This document shows positions 18,563 through 27,874 of a stretch of 64,000 bases of DNA, piece by piece. Origin of the DNA: Marinobacterium alkalitolerans (lineage in GTDB: Bacteria; Pseudomonadota; Gammaproteobacteria; Pseudomonadales; Balneatricaceae); assembly GCF_017776525.1 (NCBI RefSeq), contig NZ_JACVEW010000012.1, positions 44,645 to 108,644 of the forward strand, in the 5' to 3' direction. Within the stretch, counting starts at the first letter, position 1; each line of letters begins with the position of its first letter. The translations under genes were made by a program, and so were the position numbers. The notes under the pieces were generated by a model that did not search any database, was not told the origin of the DNA, and saw only the letters and a program-made list of their open reading frames with translations.

Positions 18563-19627
18563 TCAGAATTTATACATGGCCATCAGTTCAATCTGCTGAC
18601 CGGCAGGGCGTGTGCCATGCGTAGTGATGTTCTGATCACGCCATTCGATACCGAAATCCAGTCCGGGCAAGTAGGTGTACACCAGGTTGGCATGCGTCAT
18701 TTGCAGTGTATCCTCAGCCGCTACCGGCGTTTCATCGGCTTCAATTCGGGCATGGCGCAAACTACCGGTCAGCTTTTCATTGAATCGGTGTGACACACCG
18801 ACCACAACACCTGTCGTCTTAATCAGTTCACCTTCTGCATTAGTATCTACAGCCGGCCTAAGAGTGGGGTGCCATGCTCCGCCATAACCAAAACCTGAAT
18901 AAATACCCTGACCTTCTCCGGTATAACCATTAAAGTGCAACGTAGTAGCGCCAAGTGAGTATTTTCCGGCCAGGATCAGCGCTGCACCGAATTCAGAATC
19001 ATCGCTATCGTTGGTGATATTGCTTTTGGCAACATCGCGTCCAGCCAAGGCAATACTAGCCGCATGTCCGCCGTCGAACTTCGACGCATAATTGATAACA
19101 AAGTCAGGATAATCGGCATCACTGTTGATCGGGTCCTGCAAAGTCAGGCGCACTCCTCCAACCTGATAATGCATGACCATGTCCGGTCGCACTACGCCAC
19201 CATTGCCGCCGGTATTCCCCTTGCCCGCATTGAAGAAATCCAGATGAGGTACATCATAGGGAACTGAAGCCAGGAACTGACCGCTCCAAGTCTGCCCTAA
19301 TGTCAGGTTGTCCACGTTGAGGTAGGCATGTCGCAAACGCCAGTCATAGGTTGAACCGGTCGCATTTCCGCCATAAAAGTCCCCCTCTACAAACCCCATG
19401 ACTTTGTGGCCCTCCACATCTCGCTTGGCCGAAAAGTTGATGCGTGACTGGCGTGCCGTACCGTCAAATTCAGAGTCACCGGAGTCGGCATTGGTAAACC
19501 GCCCTTCGGCCTTAACATACCCCCCAACACTGAACGTAGTGCCATTAAATTCGCCTAGTTCCAAAGCATGTACATTGGAGATCGCTCCTGCCGCAATAAT
19601 AGCTGCAGCTAACCGGGATTTACGCAT
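18563..19627 (-). CDS. DcaP-type outer-membrane porin
   Basis: 354 residues with a signal peptide (cleavage after SNVHA). The mature start has the GYVKAEGRFT and TARQSRINFSAKRD blocks of the DcaP-like porins, which form trimers and admit organic acids. Its end in a Phe-terminated strand (MAMYKF) is typical for outer-membrane insertion. It lies in the ben region and has a BenR-like site upstream, so it is probably the outer-membrane route for benzoate or a related acid. Its GC looks lower than that of the flanking catabolic genes. Confidence 0.82.
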   Translation of the reverse strand: MRKSRLAAAIIAAGAISNVHALELGEFNGTTFSVGGYVKAEGRFTNADSGDSEFDGTARQSRINFSAKRDVEGHKVMGFVEGDFYGGNATGSTYDWRLRHAYLNVDNLTLGQTWSGQFLASVPYDVPHLDFFNAGKGNTGGNGGVVRPDMVMHYQVGGVRLTLQDPINSDADYPDFVINYASKFDGGHAASIALAGRDVAKSNITNDSDDSEFGAALILAGKYSLGATTLHFNGYTGEGQGIYSGFGYGGAWHPTLRPAVDTNAEGELIKTTGVVVGVSHRFNEKLTGSLRHARIEADETPVAAEDTLQMTHANLVYTYLPGLDFGIEWRDQNITTHGTRPAGQQIELMAMYKF

Positions 19628-19697
19628 AGTTTTATAATCCTTCGTTATTATCTTTTTAAAAGGAAATAAAAATATGACATCAGGCTTTTCATGCAGA

Positions 19698-19732
19698 TAT
19701 GCGTATAGCGCAAGTTTTATCCAACTGATGCA
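19698..19732 (-). promoter_or_regulatory. Putative BenR/XylS operator for the porin gene
   Basis: On the minus strand TGCATCAGTTGGATA (19718-19732) is an exact TGCA-N6-GGNTA half-site. A weaker copy, TGCGCTATACGCATA (19698-19712), follows at 20 bp. A CATATT hexamer occupies the -10 position (19671-19676), at the same offset as in the Pm promoter of XylS. Confidence 0.5.
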
Positions 19733-19835
19733 CGCATGATTTTTTAATAAGCCAATATATTTACCGCCTCAAAACGTGTAAGGCGGATACTCAAGCTTGG
19801 ATATCCACCCATTCACCATCCGTAGTAAAATTTAA

Positions 19836-21035
19836 CTACTGCTGACTAAAAGCCCCCTTGCGTAGGGCTTCAGCCCGTTTGCTCAACCCCTGATTGAGTC
19901 CATATACTGAAACACCCAGCACGACTCCCCAAAAGGCAGCACCAATGCCCCACAGGCTGATACCTGACGCCGTTGCCATGAACGTCACCAATGATGCGTC
20001 CAGCTGTGACTTCTCCTCCAGCGCAGCACCCAGGCTGTTACTGATCGCCCCCAGCAAGGCGAGCCCGGCAATCATGGCGATCATTTCCGTTGGAAAACTG
20101 GTAAAAAACAGCACGATCGTGCCGGCGAGGGTGCCGCCAATGAGATAGAAAACCCCGTTGGCGATCCCTGCGATGTACCGCTTGTCAGGATTTTCGTGTG
20201 CATCCGGGCTGGTACAAATGGAGGCGGTAATCGCCGCAATCACCGTGGTAATACCCCCGAAGAATGCAGTGGGGATGGACACGAGGGAGAGCAGGCTGAT
20301 AATGGGCCGGGACGAAACGTCATAGCCTGACGCTTTCAAGATGGCGAAGCCCGGCAGGAACTGCCCCGTGAGACTGACGATCACCAGCGGCAACGCAAGC
20401 CCGAGCGTCGAACTCCAACTCCACTCCGGCACAATCAGCATCGGCGAGGCCAGCTGCCACTCCAGTCGCCCAAGATTGGCATCCAGCATCGTCACGGACA
20501 GAAATATCCCCAGCCCCACCATCAAGACCAGAAAATAGGCACGACTGAAGTGCTTAAACAACACATAGCCCACCACCATCAAGCCGGCCACTAACGGCAT
20601 GGACTCGAAGGCACGAAAGGCCCCCAGACCAAAATCAAACAGAATCCCGGCCATCATGGCAGCTGCCACACCACGAGGAATCAGCCGTACCACATGGTCA
20701 AACAGACCGGTGATACCAATCAGGAAAATCACGACCGCTGCCGTGATATAAGCCGCCACTGCTTCCTGAATCGACAAATTCGGAAACAGCGTTACCAGCA
20801 GCACGGTTCCCGGTGCCGACCAGGCGGTAATGACCGGAATACGGAACCAGACACTGAGTGCAATCCCGGTCACCGCTGCCCCCACCGATATAGCCCACAC
20901 CCAGGAGGTCATCATCTCAGCGGATACACCGGCATTCTGGGCCGCCTGAAAGAAGATCGCCAAGGGCCCTGAGTAGGACACCAGTACCGCCATCAACCCG
21001 GCGATCAGGGTTGAAACCGAAACATCCCTCAACAT
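19836..21035 (-). CDS. benE: Benzoate/H+ symporter BenE
   Basis: 399 residues with about 12 membrane segments and the BenE blocks AVLVSYSGPLAIFFQAA and VWFRIPVITAWSAPGTVLL. Inner-membrane proton symporter for benzoate. It follows ridA by 12 bp at the end of the ben run. A weak hairpin (CCGCCT/AGGCGG, 19764-19786) follows the stop and could end the transcript. A second, ABC-type importer lies at 26.6-31.2 kb. Confidence 0.93.
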   Translation of the reverse strand: MLRDVSVSTLIAGLMAVLVSYSGPLAIFFQAAQNAGVSAEMMTSWVWAISVGAAVTGIALSVWFRIPVITAWSAPGTVLLVTLFPNLSIQEAVAAYITAAVVIFLIGITGLFDHVVRLIPRGVAAAMMAGILFDFGLGAFRAFESMPLVAGLMVVGYVLFKHFSRAYFLVLMVGLGIFLSVTMLDANLGRLEWQLASPMLIVPEWSWSSTLGLALPLVIVSLTGQFLPGFAILKASGYDVSSRPIISLLSLVSIPTAFFGGITTVIAAITASICTSPDAHENPDKRYIAGIANGVFYLIGGTLAGTIVLFFTSFPTEMIAMIAGLALLGAISNSLGAALEEKSQLDASLVTFMATASGISLWGIGAAFWGVVLGVSVYGLNQGLSKRAEALRKGAFSQQ

Positions 21036-21047
21036 GATTTGCCTCCG

Positions 21048-21440
21048 TTAATCCAGCTCGGCGATGGCTTTGACTTCCAGAAAATATCCCGGAGCCCCAC
21101 ACAACGAGGCCGCGCCGATGGCCGTCCAGGCCGGGTAACAGCCTGCCATGTAGCGATCCCGAACCTGCATGTACAGGGGCAGGTCACGCATGTCAGTGAG
21201 ATAGCTGGTCACTTCCACCAGATGCTCAAAGCCGGCACCCGCCGCTTCAAGCACCTGCCTGAGGTTTTCAAATACTTGCGTAAATTGAGCCTCCTTGTCT
21301 GCCACCAGTTGCCGATCACTGCCACGGCCGATCTGGCCGGCAATATATAAACGCTGCTCCACCCGTACGGCGGGCGCATATCCCAGCTCGTCACGAATAA
21401 ATTCCATTCCTTCAGGCACGATTATTGTTCTTGTTGCCAT
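21048..21440 (-). CDS. RidA/YjgF-family protein
   Basis: 130 residues from the ATG at 21440 (MATRTIIVPEGMEF); in-frame codons upstream to 21638 run through the terminator hairpins and are not coding. The family includes enamine/imine deaminases. The C-terminal block YPAWTAIGAASLCGAPGYFLEVKAIAEL is the RidA signature, although the usual Arg before the conserved substrate site (normally RxxV) is replaced here by WTAIGAASL, so classical deaminase activity is doubtful. Between benD and benE. Confidence 0.75.
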   Translation of the reverse strand: MATRTIIVPEGMEFIRDELGYAPAVRVEQRLYIAGQIGRGSDRQLVADKEAQFTQVFENLRQVLEAAGAGFEHLVEVTSYLTDMRDLPLYMQVRDRYMAGCYPAWTAIGAASLCGAPGYFLEVKAIAELD

Positions 21441-21465
21441 CAAGCGTCTCCTCAGCATGAAAAGC

Positions 21466-21489
21466 GCAAATCCCGGAGATGGGATTTGC
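21466..21489 (-). terminator. Second hairpin between benD and ridA
   Basis: GCAAATCCC-GGAGAT-GGGATTTGC, 9-bp stem, followed on the minus strand by GCTTTT. With the hairpin at 21503-21525 it forms a tandem pair, so ridA-benE should be expressed less than benABCD. Confidence 0.55.
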
Positions 21490-21502
21490 CTGTGATACAC
21501 AC

Positions 21503-21525
21503 AAAAAAGCAGGGCTGAGCCCTGC
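21503..21525 (-). terminator. Terminator after benD
   Basis: On the minus strand GCAGGGCT-C-AGCCCTGC followed by TTTTTT, 18 bp after the benD stop. Confidence 0.82.
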
Positions 21526-21543
21526 TTGTGCTGGATACTTCGT

Positions 21544-22329
21544 TTATCCCTGATCCCCGCCCCCGACCGGCAGCACGCTACCGGTGATGTAAGAGGCGTC
21601 ATCCGAAGCCAGGAACAGGATCGCATGGGCCTGCTCATCTGGCTGGCTGTACCTTTTCATCAGCGATGAATCCAGGGTCTGGTCCACAATGGTCTGGTAC
21701 CAGACTTTTTCCTGCTCGGACTGGGTTTCAGTGTTACGCGGAATCCGACGCTCACCCACATCGGTCCCACCCGGCGCGACAGCGTTTACCCGTATACCGT
21801 GGCGAGCGTTTTCAAACGCCATACAGGCCGTCATCGCATTGACACCGCCCTTGGCGGCACCATAAGGCACACGGTTCAGACCACGTGTCGCAATGGACGA
21901 CACATTCACGATGGCGCCAGCCTGCTGCGCCTGCATCGGTTTCAGTACCGCATGGCAACACCAGAGAGTGGGAAAGAGGGAGCGCCGTATCTCCGCTTCG
22001 ATCTGCTCTTCTTCGTAGGCTTCATAGGGCTTGGCCCAGATCGTGCCGCCCACGTTATTGATCAGCACGTCCACGCGGCCAAAGTGTTCGATACAGGCAT
22101 CGACAGCACGACAGCATTCGGGGTACCTCTCCAGATCCGCCGTCACGACTCTTACATCAGCAGCCCCCTTTGCTTCAGCTTCCTGCGCCACTTCATGCAC
22201 GATATCGGAGCGATCCACCAGCAGCAGTGACGCTTTCTCCGCAGCCATCTGCAGGGCCACTGCACGTCCAATACCCTGTGCAGCCCCCGTCACAATGGCC
22301 ACCTTGTTTTCAAAACGTTCAGGTCTCAT
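21544..22329 (-). CDS. benD: Benzoate cis-diol dehydrogenase BenD
   Basis: 261 residues, short-chain dehydrogenase. Oxidises and decarboxylates the benzoate cis-diol to catechol with NAD. Cofactor motif VTGAAQGIGRAVAL, NNVGG, active-site Ser and YGAAKGG (Tyr/Lys). Ten bp after benC; last gene before the terminators. Confidence 0.94.
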   Translation of the reverse strand: MRPERFENKVAIVTGAAQGIGRAVALQMAAEKASLLLVDRSDIVHEVAQEAEAKGAADVRVVTADLERYPECCRAVDACIEHFGRVDVLINNVGGTIWAKPYEAYEEEQIEAEIRRSLFPTLWCCHAVLKPMQAQQAGAIVNVSSIATRGLNRVPYGAAKGGVNAMTACMAFENARHGIRVNAVAPGGTDVGERRIPRNTETQSEQEKVWYQTIVDQTLDSSLMKRYSQPDEQAHAILFLASDDASYITGSVLPVGGGDQG

Positions 22330-22338
22330 ACCTGCTCC

Positions 22339-23352
22339 TCACTGGCTGGCGGCAAACTTCTCGTAATGGAAGCTGGCCGGCTGAATATCCTGTTCCTGCA
22401 TGTATTGGTTCACCGCCTCAACCATCGGCGGCGGACCGCACAGATAGATATCCACATCACCGTCATGCAGATGTTCAGGCTTCATGTGGTGAGTGACATA
22501 CCCTTTCAGCGGCCATTCGCTCTCATCGGAAGCTACGCAGGCCGAGAAGGTGAAGTGGTCGATGCTGTTGGCAAACGCCTCAAGTTTCTCCAGCTCCACC
22601 AGATCCGCATCCTGAGTAACGCCATAAATCAGATGCACGGGCTGCTCGCAGCCCTGCTGCTGGATTTTCTCCAGCATCGCCAGAAACGGCGCCAGCCCGG
22701 TACCACCGGCCAGCATCAGCACGGGGCGAGTGATATCGCGCAGGTAAAAGCTTCCGAAGGGGCCACGCAACACCAGCTCATCGCCCACCTGGGCCTTGGC
22801 GGTCATAAAGGTGCTCATCAGACCTTCCGGCACCACCCGAATCAGGAACGAGACGGACTCCGCCGCTTCGTCAACCATGGAGCTGAACGAGTACGCACGG
22901 GTCTGGTCAGTCCCCGGTACCTGCACATTCACGTACTGGCCCGGCAGAAAATGCATGGCACGGACCTGGTCACCGGACACCGTAAAAGAGAGCGTGGTTT
23001 CAGACAGGCGATTGATTTCGGCCAAACGGGCATGCACATCCGCCTGCTGGCTGCGTACGCACACTTCCGAGGAAGCCGGCACCCTCACTACGCAGTCGGA
23101 CTCGGGCACCATGCGGCATGTCAGCACAAACTGCTGCTCCGCTTCCTGATCGGACAGTGCGTCATCAATGTAGCCGTCCATTTCGTACTCACCGGATTCA
23201 CAGTGACACTTGCAGGTGCCGCAGGCTCCGTCACGACAGTCCAGCGGGATATTGAGGCCGGAGCGATAGGCGGCATCGGCCACCGTTTCCATCGGCATGG
23301 TGGAAATAAAGCGGGTTACCCCATCTTCAAAGTTCAGAGCTACTTTATACAT
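22339..23352 (-). CDS. benC: Benzoate 1,2-dioxygenase reductase BenC
   Basis: 337 residues. N-terminal plant-type ferredoxin (CRDGACGTCKCHC), FAD domain (RAYSFSSM) and NADH domain (LMLAGGTGLAPFLAML, YLCGPPPMVEAV). Feeds electrons to BenAB. In line with benA, benB and benD. Confidence 0.95.
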   Translation of the reverse strand: MYKVALNFEDGVTRFISTMPMETVADAAYRSGLNIPLDCRDGACGTCKCHCESGEYEMDGYIDDALSDQEAEQQFVLTCRMVPESDCVVRVPASSEVCVRSQQADVHARLAEINRLSETTLSFTVSGDQVRAMHFLPGQYVNVQVPGTDQTRAYSFSSMVDEAAESVSFLIRVVPEGLMSTFMTAKAQVGDELVLRGPFGSFYLRDITRPVLMLAGGTGLAPFLAMLEKIQQQGCEQPVHLIYGVTQDADLVELEKLEAFANSIDHFTFSACVASDESEWPLKGYVTHHMKPEHLHDGDVDIYLCGPPPMVEAVNQYMQEQDIQPASFHYEKFAASQ

Positions 23353-23422
23353 GGCGTGCTACCTCGGCCCCTTGATGGGGTATCCTCGATACCCCGGGGC
23401 ACTTGTTATGGCTGTGGCAGGT

Positions 23423-23917
23423 TCAGAGGTGGTAGATATCCACCACGTGGTGGATGTAATCGTTCTTCAGGACGACTTTCTTGCGCTTGATCTTCAGCGC
23501 GCCGTTTTCACCGCGTACCAGCGTCACGAAAGCGGTACCGAAGTAGGTATCCACGTTGTTGTAACGCACGCTGTTGGTCATCCAGCTGTAGCGCACTTCG
23601 GCATCACCCGCAGAGGCCGTCAGCAGTTCCAGGTTGCTCAGCATGTGCTGGGTCCGCGGCTCCGGCAGCGAGCTGGCACTGGACCGGTCCGTCTTGATCC
23701 GGAACACGCGGTCTTCCAGACCATCCCGGCGGGCATAGTAAATCAGTGAGATTTCGGACTGCGGGTCCTGTGTCAGCTCTCCGTCCACATCCCAGCTCGG
23801 CACCCAGTACTCGGCTTCCTTGTCGTAGTGCTCCAGCCAGCTGTCATAATCCTTGTCGTCCAGCGCACGCTGCTCTGAGTGCAGAAAATCCCGTACATCT
23901 TCATAGGTGATGGTCAT
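23423..23917 (-). CDS. benB: Benzoate 1,2-dioxygenase small subunit BenB
   Basis: 164 residues, ring-hydroxylating beta subunit with the cone-shaped NTF2-like fold; structural partner of BenA. Recognised by DYDSWLEHYDKEAEYWVPSW and the ending KNDYIHHVVDIYHL. Two bases separate it from benA. Confidence 0.95.
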   Translation of the reverse strand: MTITYEDVRDFLHSEQRALDDKDYDSWLEHYDKEAEYWVPSWDVDGELTQDPQSEISLIYYARRDGLEDRVFRIKTDRSSASSLPEPRTQHMLSNLELLTASAGDAEVRYSWMTNSVRYNNVDTYFGTAFVTLVRGENGALKIKRKKVVLKNDYIHHVVDIYHL

Positions 23918-23919
23918 GT

Positions 23920-25272
23920 TTATTCTCCCTTCGCCTGTGCCTGTTTTTTGCGTGCCGCTGCTTCAAGTACCTTCTGCCAGTAGTGGTGCTGGATGATGTA
24001 GAGCCCTTCATCCTCGGTTTTTTCACCACTCATCACCGGGTGCACATCGATGCTTTTGGCATCCTCGTCCTGACCGTCAATCCAGTGCTCGGCACCCCGG
24101 CACATGTCATTCCAGGTCAGCTTGATGCCCTTGAAACCTTCCTGACAGGCACGGAACTCTTCCAGGTCATCGGGCGTGGCCATGCCGGAGGCATTGAAGA
24201 AGTCTTCGTACTGACGGATGCGGTGGGCCCGGGCTTCAGCACTTTCACCCTTGGGCGCGATGCAGTAGATGGTCACTTCCGTTTTATCCACTGAGATCGG
24301 TCGGAAATGGCGAATCTGTGAACTGAACTGGTCCATCAGGAACACGTTCGGATAGAGACAGAGGTTGCGCAGGTTGCCGATCATCCAGTCGGCACGCGCC
24401 TGACCGAACTTTTCAACCAGTTCGTCACGGCGCTCGTAGAGCGGACGATCTTCCGGGTTCGGCCAACGCATCCACAACAGAATGTGACCGTGTTCAAAGG
24501 CGTAGAAGCCACCCTTCTGCTTGTTCCAGGTGGAGGCGTCCATCGCCTTGACATCATCCATGGACATGCCGGCCTTGCGGCGGGCCGTGGTCGCTACATA
24601 GTTCCAGTGCGTGGCCGAGACATGGTAGCCATCGGCACCGTTTTCAGCCTGCAGCTTCCAGTTACCGTCATACACGTAGGTGGAGGAACCGCGAATGACC
24701 TCAAGCCCTTCGGGTGACTGGTCCACAATCATGTCGATGATTTTGGCCGCTTCACCCAGATGCTCCTTCAGCGGCTTGACGTCATCGTTCAGTGAGCCGA
24801 ACAGGAAGCCACGGTAGTTTTCCATCCGCACTTCCTTCAGGTCATGCGAACCTTCACAGTTGAAGGACTCGGGATAACCGGCATCATTCGGATCCTTGAC
24901 CTTCACCAGCTTGCCGGAGTTGCTGAAGCTCCAGCCGTGGAACGGACAGGTAAAGACAGCCTTGTTGTCTTTCTTTTTACGGCAGAGCACAGCACCGCGG
25001 TGACTACACGCATTGATGAGACAGTTCAGCTCACCCTCCTTGTTGCGTGTGATTACCACCGGCTGACGACCGATGTAGGTGGTGAAGTAATCGTTCGGGT
25101 TGGCCACCTGGCTTTCATGAGCCAGATAGATCCAGTTGCCCTCGAAGATATGTTCCATTTCGAGCTCGAACAGCTCGGGATCGGTGAACATGTCACGACG
25201 GCCACGATAAAGACCTTTCTCTTTATCGACCTCCATCATGCCACCGACTTTTGCGATCAGATTGTCTTGCAT
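23920..25272 (-). CDS. benA: Benzoate 1,2-dioxygenase large subunit BenA
   Basis: 450 residues. Rieske [2Fe-2S] motif CSHRG with partner CPFHGW, and a catalytic domain with the mononuclear iron ligands around [17 protein letters not shown]. Converts benzoate to the cis-1,2-dihydrodiol. First gene of benABCD; its promoter has two BenR half-sites matching the layout of the XylS-driven Pm promoter. Confidence 0.95.
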   Translation of the reverse strand: MQDNLIAKVGGMMEVDKEKGLYRGRRDMFTDPELFELEMEHIFEGNWIYLAHESQVANPNDYFTTYIGRQPVVITRNKEGELNCLINACSHRGAVLCRKKKDNKAVFTCPFHGWSFSNSGKLVKVKDPNDAGYPESFNCEGSHDLKEVRMENYRGFLFGSLNDDVKPLKEHLGEAAKIIDMIVDQSPEGLEVIRGSSTYVYDGNWKLQAENGADGYHVSATHWNYVATTARRKAGMSMDDVKAMDASTWNKQKGGFYAFEHGHILLWMRWPNPEDRPLYERRDELVEKFGQARADWMIGNLRNLCLYPNVFLMDQFSSQIRHFRPISVDKTEVTIYCIAPKGESAEARAHRIRQYEDFFNASGMATPDDLEEFRACQEGFKGIKLTWNDMCRGAEHWIDGQDEDAKSIDVHPVMSGEKTEDEGLYIIQHHYWQKVLEAAARKKQAQAKGE

Positions 25273-25299
25273 GCTATGCCCTCCTTATTGTTTGGATCC

Positions 25300-25362
25300 A
25301 GATTAGAGGGCGGGCTCAAGGCTCACTATCCAGCTTTTGCCATTCTTTATCCCATAGGTGCA
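25300..25362 (-). promoter_or_regulatory. benA promoter with BenR/XylS operator
   Basis: On the minus strand: TGCACCTATGGGATA (25348-25362), 6-bp spacer, GGCAAAAGCTGGATA (25327-25341), then TAATCT as -10 (25300-25305). Half-site consensus TGCA-N6-GGNTA is met exactly by the first and with one mismatch by the second. The 21-bp repeat and the -10 offset equal those of the Pm promoter of the TOL plasmid. Confidence 0.88.
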
Positions 25363-25398
25363 GAGGGTGTATTGGCAAAGTCTGACGGCCCTGAAAAC

Positions 25399-25423
25399 AA
25401 AAAACGCCGTCAAGGGACGGCGT
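25399..25423 (-). terminator. Terminator after catechol dioxygenase copy 2
   Basis: ACGCCGTC-AAGG-GACGGCGT hairpin with a run of T on the minus strand, 50 bp after the stop. It separates copy 2 from the benABCD transcript. Confidence 0.85.
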
Positions 25424-25472
25424 GAAAATTCGACTGTGGAATTCAAACAGTCGAGTGCAGCACAAACAACAA

Positions 25473-26396
25473 TCAGGTCAGCGCAGTCAAAAAGCGCTCA
25501 TTGAGCTGACGGTCATGGTAGAAGATCGCCTTGCCCAGCTCATCCGCATCCCAGGTGACCGGCTCATGATCCGGGTAGTGGTAGTCCCCGCCACAGAACA
25601 CCTCATTCCGATTACCGGCCGGATCGAAGAAATAGATGGTTTTGCCGTGCGTCAGGCCATGACGGGTCGGGCCGATATCCAGCGAGGTATCCGTCATTGA
25701 AATCAAGTCAGCTGCGCGCAGGACATCTTCCCAGGTTTCCAGAAAGAACGAGGCATGGTGAAACCTGCCCGGTTCGGGATGGTCGATAAACGCCACGTCA
25801 TGCGCTTTCATGCTCGCCGTGAGGAACTGGGCGACGCGCTTGCCATCCGGGGCGACCACCTGCTCGGCCAAGTCAAAGCCCAGCACATCTCTGAACAGCT
25901 CCAGCGTGCGATCCAGATCGATGCCATACAACAGACAGTGATCAAAGCGAGTCGCCTTGATGCCCTTTAATCCTCGTGGCCAGGCTTCGGGGTTTCGGTT
26001 ACTCAGCCCCCACTTGCCGGTCTGCTCCTTGCTGGCATACAGCTCAAAATCATGCCCGCTGGGCGCCTTGAAGCGGATCCGCCGACCACAGCCTTTCAGC
26101 TCCTCTGCCGGCAGCGTCTCAACCTCGCAGCCAAACGCCAGCAGGTCCTTTTCCAGCTGATCAACACTGGCCTCGTCCAGACATTTGAAGCCCATGAAGT
26201 CCATCCCCGGCTGGTCCGCTTCACGCAGGACTACCGAAAACTTGTCGACCTCTGTCCAGCCCTTCAGATACACACGCCCCTGTTCATCACGATCCATTTC
26301 GATCAGTCCCAGCAGTTCGACGTAGTGCTTGAGAGCTTCTTCCAGGTCCAGAACCCGAATCTGGACATGTCCCGGGCGCATTACACCTTTTTTCAT
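25473..26396 (-). CDS. Catechol 2,3-dioxygenase, copy 2 (benzoate locus)
   Basis: 307 residues from the ATG at 26396 ([20 protein letters not shown]); in-frame sequence upstream to 26519 overlaps the operator region and is not coding. Same enzyme type as copy 1: iron ligands in [22 protein letters not shown] and [11 protein letters not shown] separate transcription unit upstream of benA with its own BenR-type sites, so it should be made together with benzoate dioxygenase. It would let benzoate-derived catechol enter the meta pathway without the phenol operon. Confidence 0.94.
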   Translation of the reverse strand: MKKGVMRPGHVQIRVLDLEEALKHYVELLGLIEMDRDEQGRVYLKGWTEVDKFSVVLREADQPGMDFMGFKCLDEASVDQLEKDLLAFGCEVETLPAEELKGCGRRIRFKAPSGHDFELYASKEQTGKWGLSNRNPEAWPRGLKGIKATRFDHCLLYGIDLDRTLELFRDVLGFDLAEQVVAPDGKRVAQFLTASMKAHDVAFIDHPEPGRFHHASFFLETWEDVLRAADLISMTDTSLDIGPTRHGLTHGKTIYFFDPAGNRNEVFCGGDYHYPDHEPVTWDADELGKAIFYHDRQLNERFLTALT

Positions 26397-26457
26397 AGCC
26401 ACCTCTTTGTTCTTATTCAGCCGTTTGGCACCCGTGGCGCCTTTGTAAACAGGCTCA

Positions 26458-26518
26458 CTATTACAACCTGCCCCGCCGCAATAAATCCGCTGGCTGCAAG
26501 CCTTATCCCCTGCCTGCA
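26458..26518 (-). promoter_or_regulatory. BenR/XylS operator and promoter of catechol dioxygenase copy 2
   Basis: On the minus strand TGCAGGCAGGGGATA (26504-26518, exact) and TGCAGCCAGCGGATT (26484-26498, one mismatch), 20 bp apart, followed by TAATAG at 26458-26463 as -10. Confidence 0.72.
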
Positions 26519-26531
26519 AAGGTGTCGCGAT

Positions 26532-26594
26532 TGCAGTTTCCGGACACTGCTGTGCACCTGATGGCTATTTCTGCAGGCCCCGCTTCTTTCTAAT
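26532..26594 (+). promoter_or_regulatory. BenR/XylS operator and promoter of the ABC transporter operon
   Basis: On the plus strand TGCAGTTTCCGGACA (26532-26546, one mismatch) and TGCACCTGATGGCTA (26553-26567, exact), 21 bp apart, with TCTAAT at 26589-26594 in the -10 position. It is back to back with the minus-strand operator of catechol dioxygenase copy 2. Confidence 0.72.
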
Positions 26595-26633
26595 CATCAG
26601 ACCATAAAAATAACGAACTCCATGAGGTAAATG

Positions 26634-27809
26634 ATGATCAAGCCCAATACGCTCCGTACTGCCGTACTCGCAGGCCTTACGTCACTTGCTCTTGGCCAGA
26701 CGGCCGTTGCCAATACTCAGGCACCGATCAAGGTCGGCATCATGCTGCCCTTCAGTGGTGTCTACGGTGCGCTCGGGGATGCCACCCGAAACGGCATGAA
26801 AATGGCACTTCAGGAAAAGGCATCCGAGCTGCACGGTCGCAAGATCGAGTATATCGAAATCGATACGGAAGCCCGCCCCGAACGCGCGCCCGAGATCTCC
26901 TCTTCTCTGCTGAATAACAGCAAGGCCGATTTCATCGTAGGCCCGGTCCACTCGGGCGTCGCCATGGGGATGATGAAAGTGCTGCGCGGCAAGGATACGG
27001 TCATGATCGTGCCTAACGCAGGCGCAGGCCCCGTCACCGGTCCGCTGTGTGCACCCAACGTATTCCGAACCTCTTTTTCGTCCTGGCAGCCGTCCTATCC
27101 GATGGGCAAGGTGGCGCTGGACAAGGGCTACAAGAAAGTCGTCACCATGAGCTGGAACTACGGTATGGGCAAGGAAAGCCTGGACGCGTTTGAAGAATCC
27201 TTTACCGCCGGTGGCGGTGAAATCCTGAAGAAGATTCTGGTGCCTTTCCCGAAAACCGAATTCCAGGCCTATCTGTCCGAAATCGCATCCATCGAGCCGG
27301 ATGCCGTCTTTGTATTCTTCGCCGGCGGCGGTGCGGTGAAATTCATCAAGGATTACGACGCGCTGGGCCTCAGTGGCAAGATCCCTCTGCTGGGTTCCGG
27401 CTTCCTGACGGAAGGCACGCTTGAAGCTCAGGGCAAGGCCGCCGAGGGCGTCATGACGACGCTTCATTATGCCGACTCTCTCGACAATGAGATCAACAAT
27501 CGCTTCCGCGCCTCCTACAAGGAACAGTTCGGCAAGGCATCCGATATCTACGCGGTACAGGGGTACGACACCGGTCTGATGATTGCCTCGGCCATCAACC
27601 GTCTGGGTGGCGATATCGAAGATCAACAGGCCCTGATCAAGGCACTGGAAGAGACTCGGGTAAACAGTCCAAGAGGTGAGTTCACCTTCTCGGCTGCCCA
27701 TAACCCGGTGCAGAACATCTACCTGCGGACCGTTGAGAACGGTGAAAACAAGGTCATCGAGGTTGCCGCCCCGGCACTGGCTGATCCAGCCCGTGGCTGC
27801 AAACTCTGA
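26634..27809 (+). CDS. Periplasmic binding protein of a Liv-type ABC importer
   Basis: 391 residues. Signal peptide ends near TAVAN. The Peripla_BP_6 fold is recognised by KVGIMLPFSGVYGALGDATRNGMKMAL and FIVGPVHSGVAMGM. The ATG at 26634 is six bases from GAGG; the adjacent ATG at 26631 is closer than ideal. First gene of a five-gene importer operon whose promoter carries BenR-type sites. Relatives bind branched-chain amino acids or aromatic acids; here an aromatic acid such as benzoate is the likely ligand (inferred from context). Confidence 0.85.
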   Translation: MIKPNTLRTAVLAGLTSLALGQTAVANTQAPIKVGIMLPFSGVYGALGDATRNGMKMALQEKASELHGRKIEYIEIDTEARPERAPEISSSLLNNSKADFIVGPVHSGVAMGMMKVLRGKDTVMIVPNAGAGPVTGPLCAPNVFRTSFSSWQPSYPMGKVALDKGYKKVVTMSWNYGMGKESLDAFEESFTAGGGEILKKILVPFPKTEFQAYLSEIASIEPDAVFVFFAGGGAVKFIKDYDALGLSGKIPLLGSGFLTEGTLEAQGKAAEGVMTTLHYADSLDNEINNRFRASYKEQFGKASDIYAVQGYDTGLMIASAINRLGGDIEDQQALIKALEETRVNSPRGEFTFSAAHNPVQNIYLRTVENGENKVIEVAAPALADPARGCKL

Positions 27810-27874
27810 TAGCCGTTCGGGCAGGCGTGGGCCTGCCCGATTAATTTCCAACCTTGTTGCTTCTGGTTACCGTT

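Noticed and set aside
26682..27851. 389-codon open frame antisense to the ABC binding protein
   Set aside because: The plus-strand gene has a signal peptide and family motifs; the antisense frame shows none.
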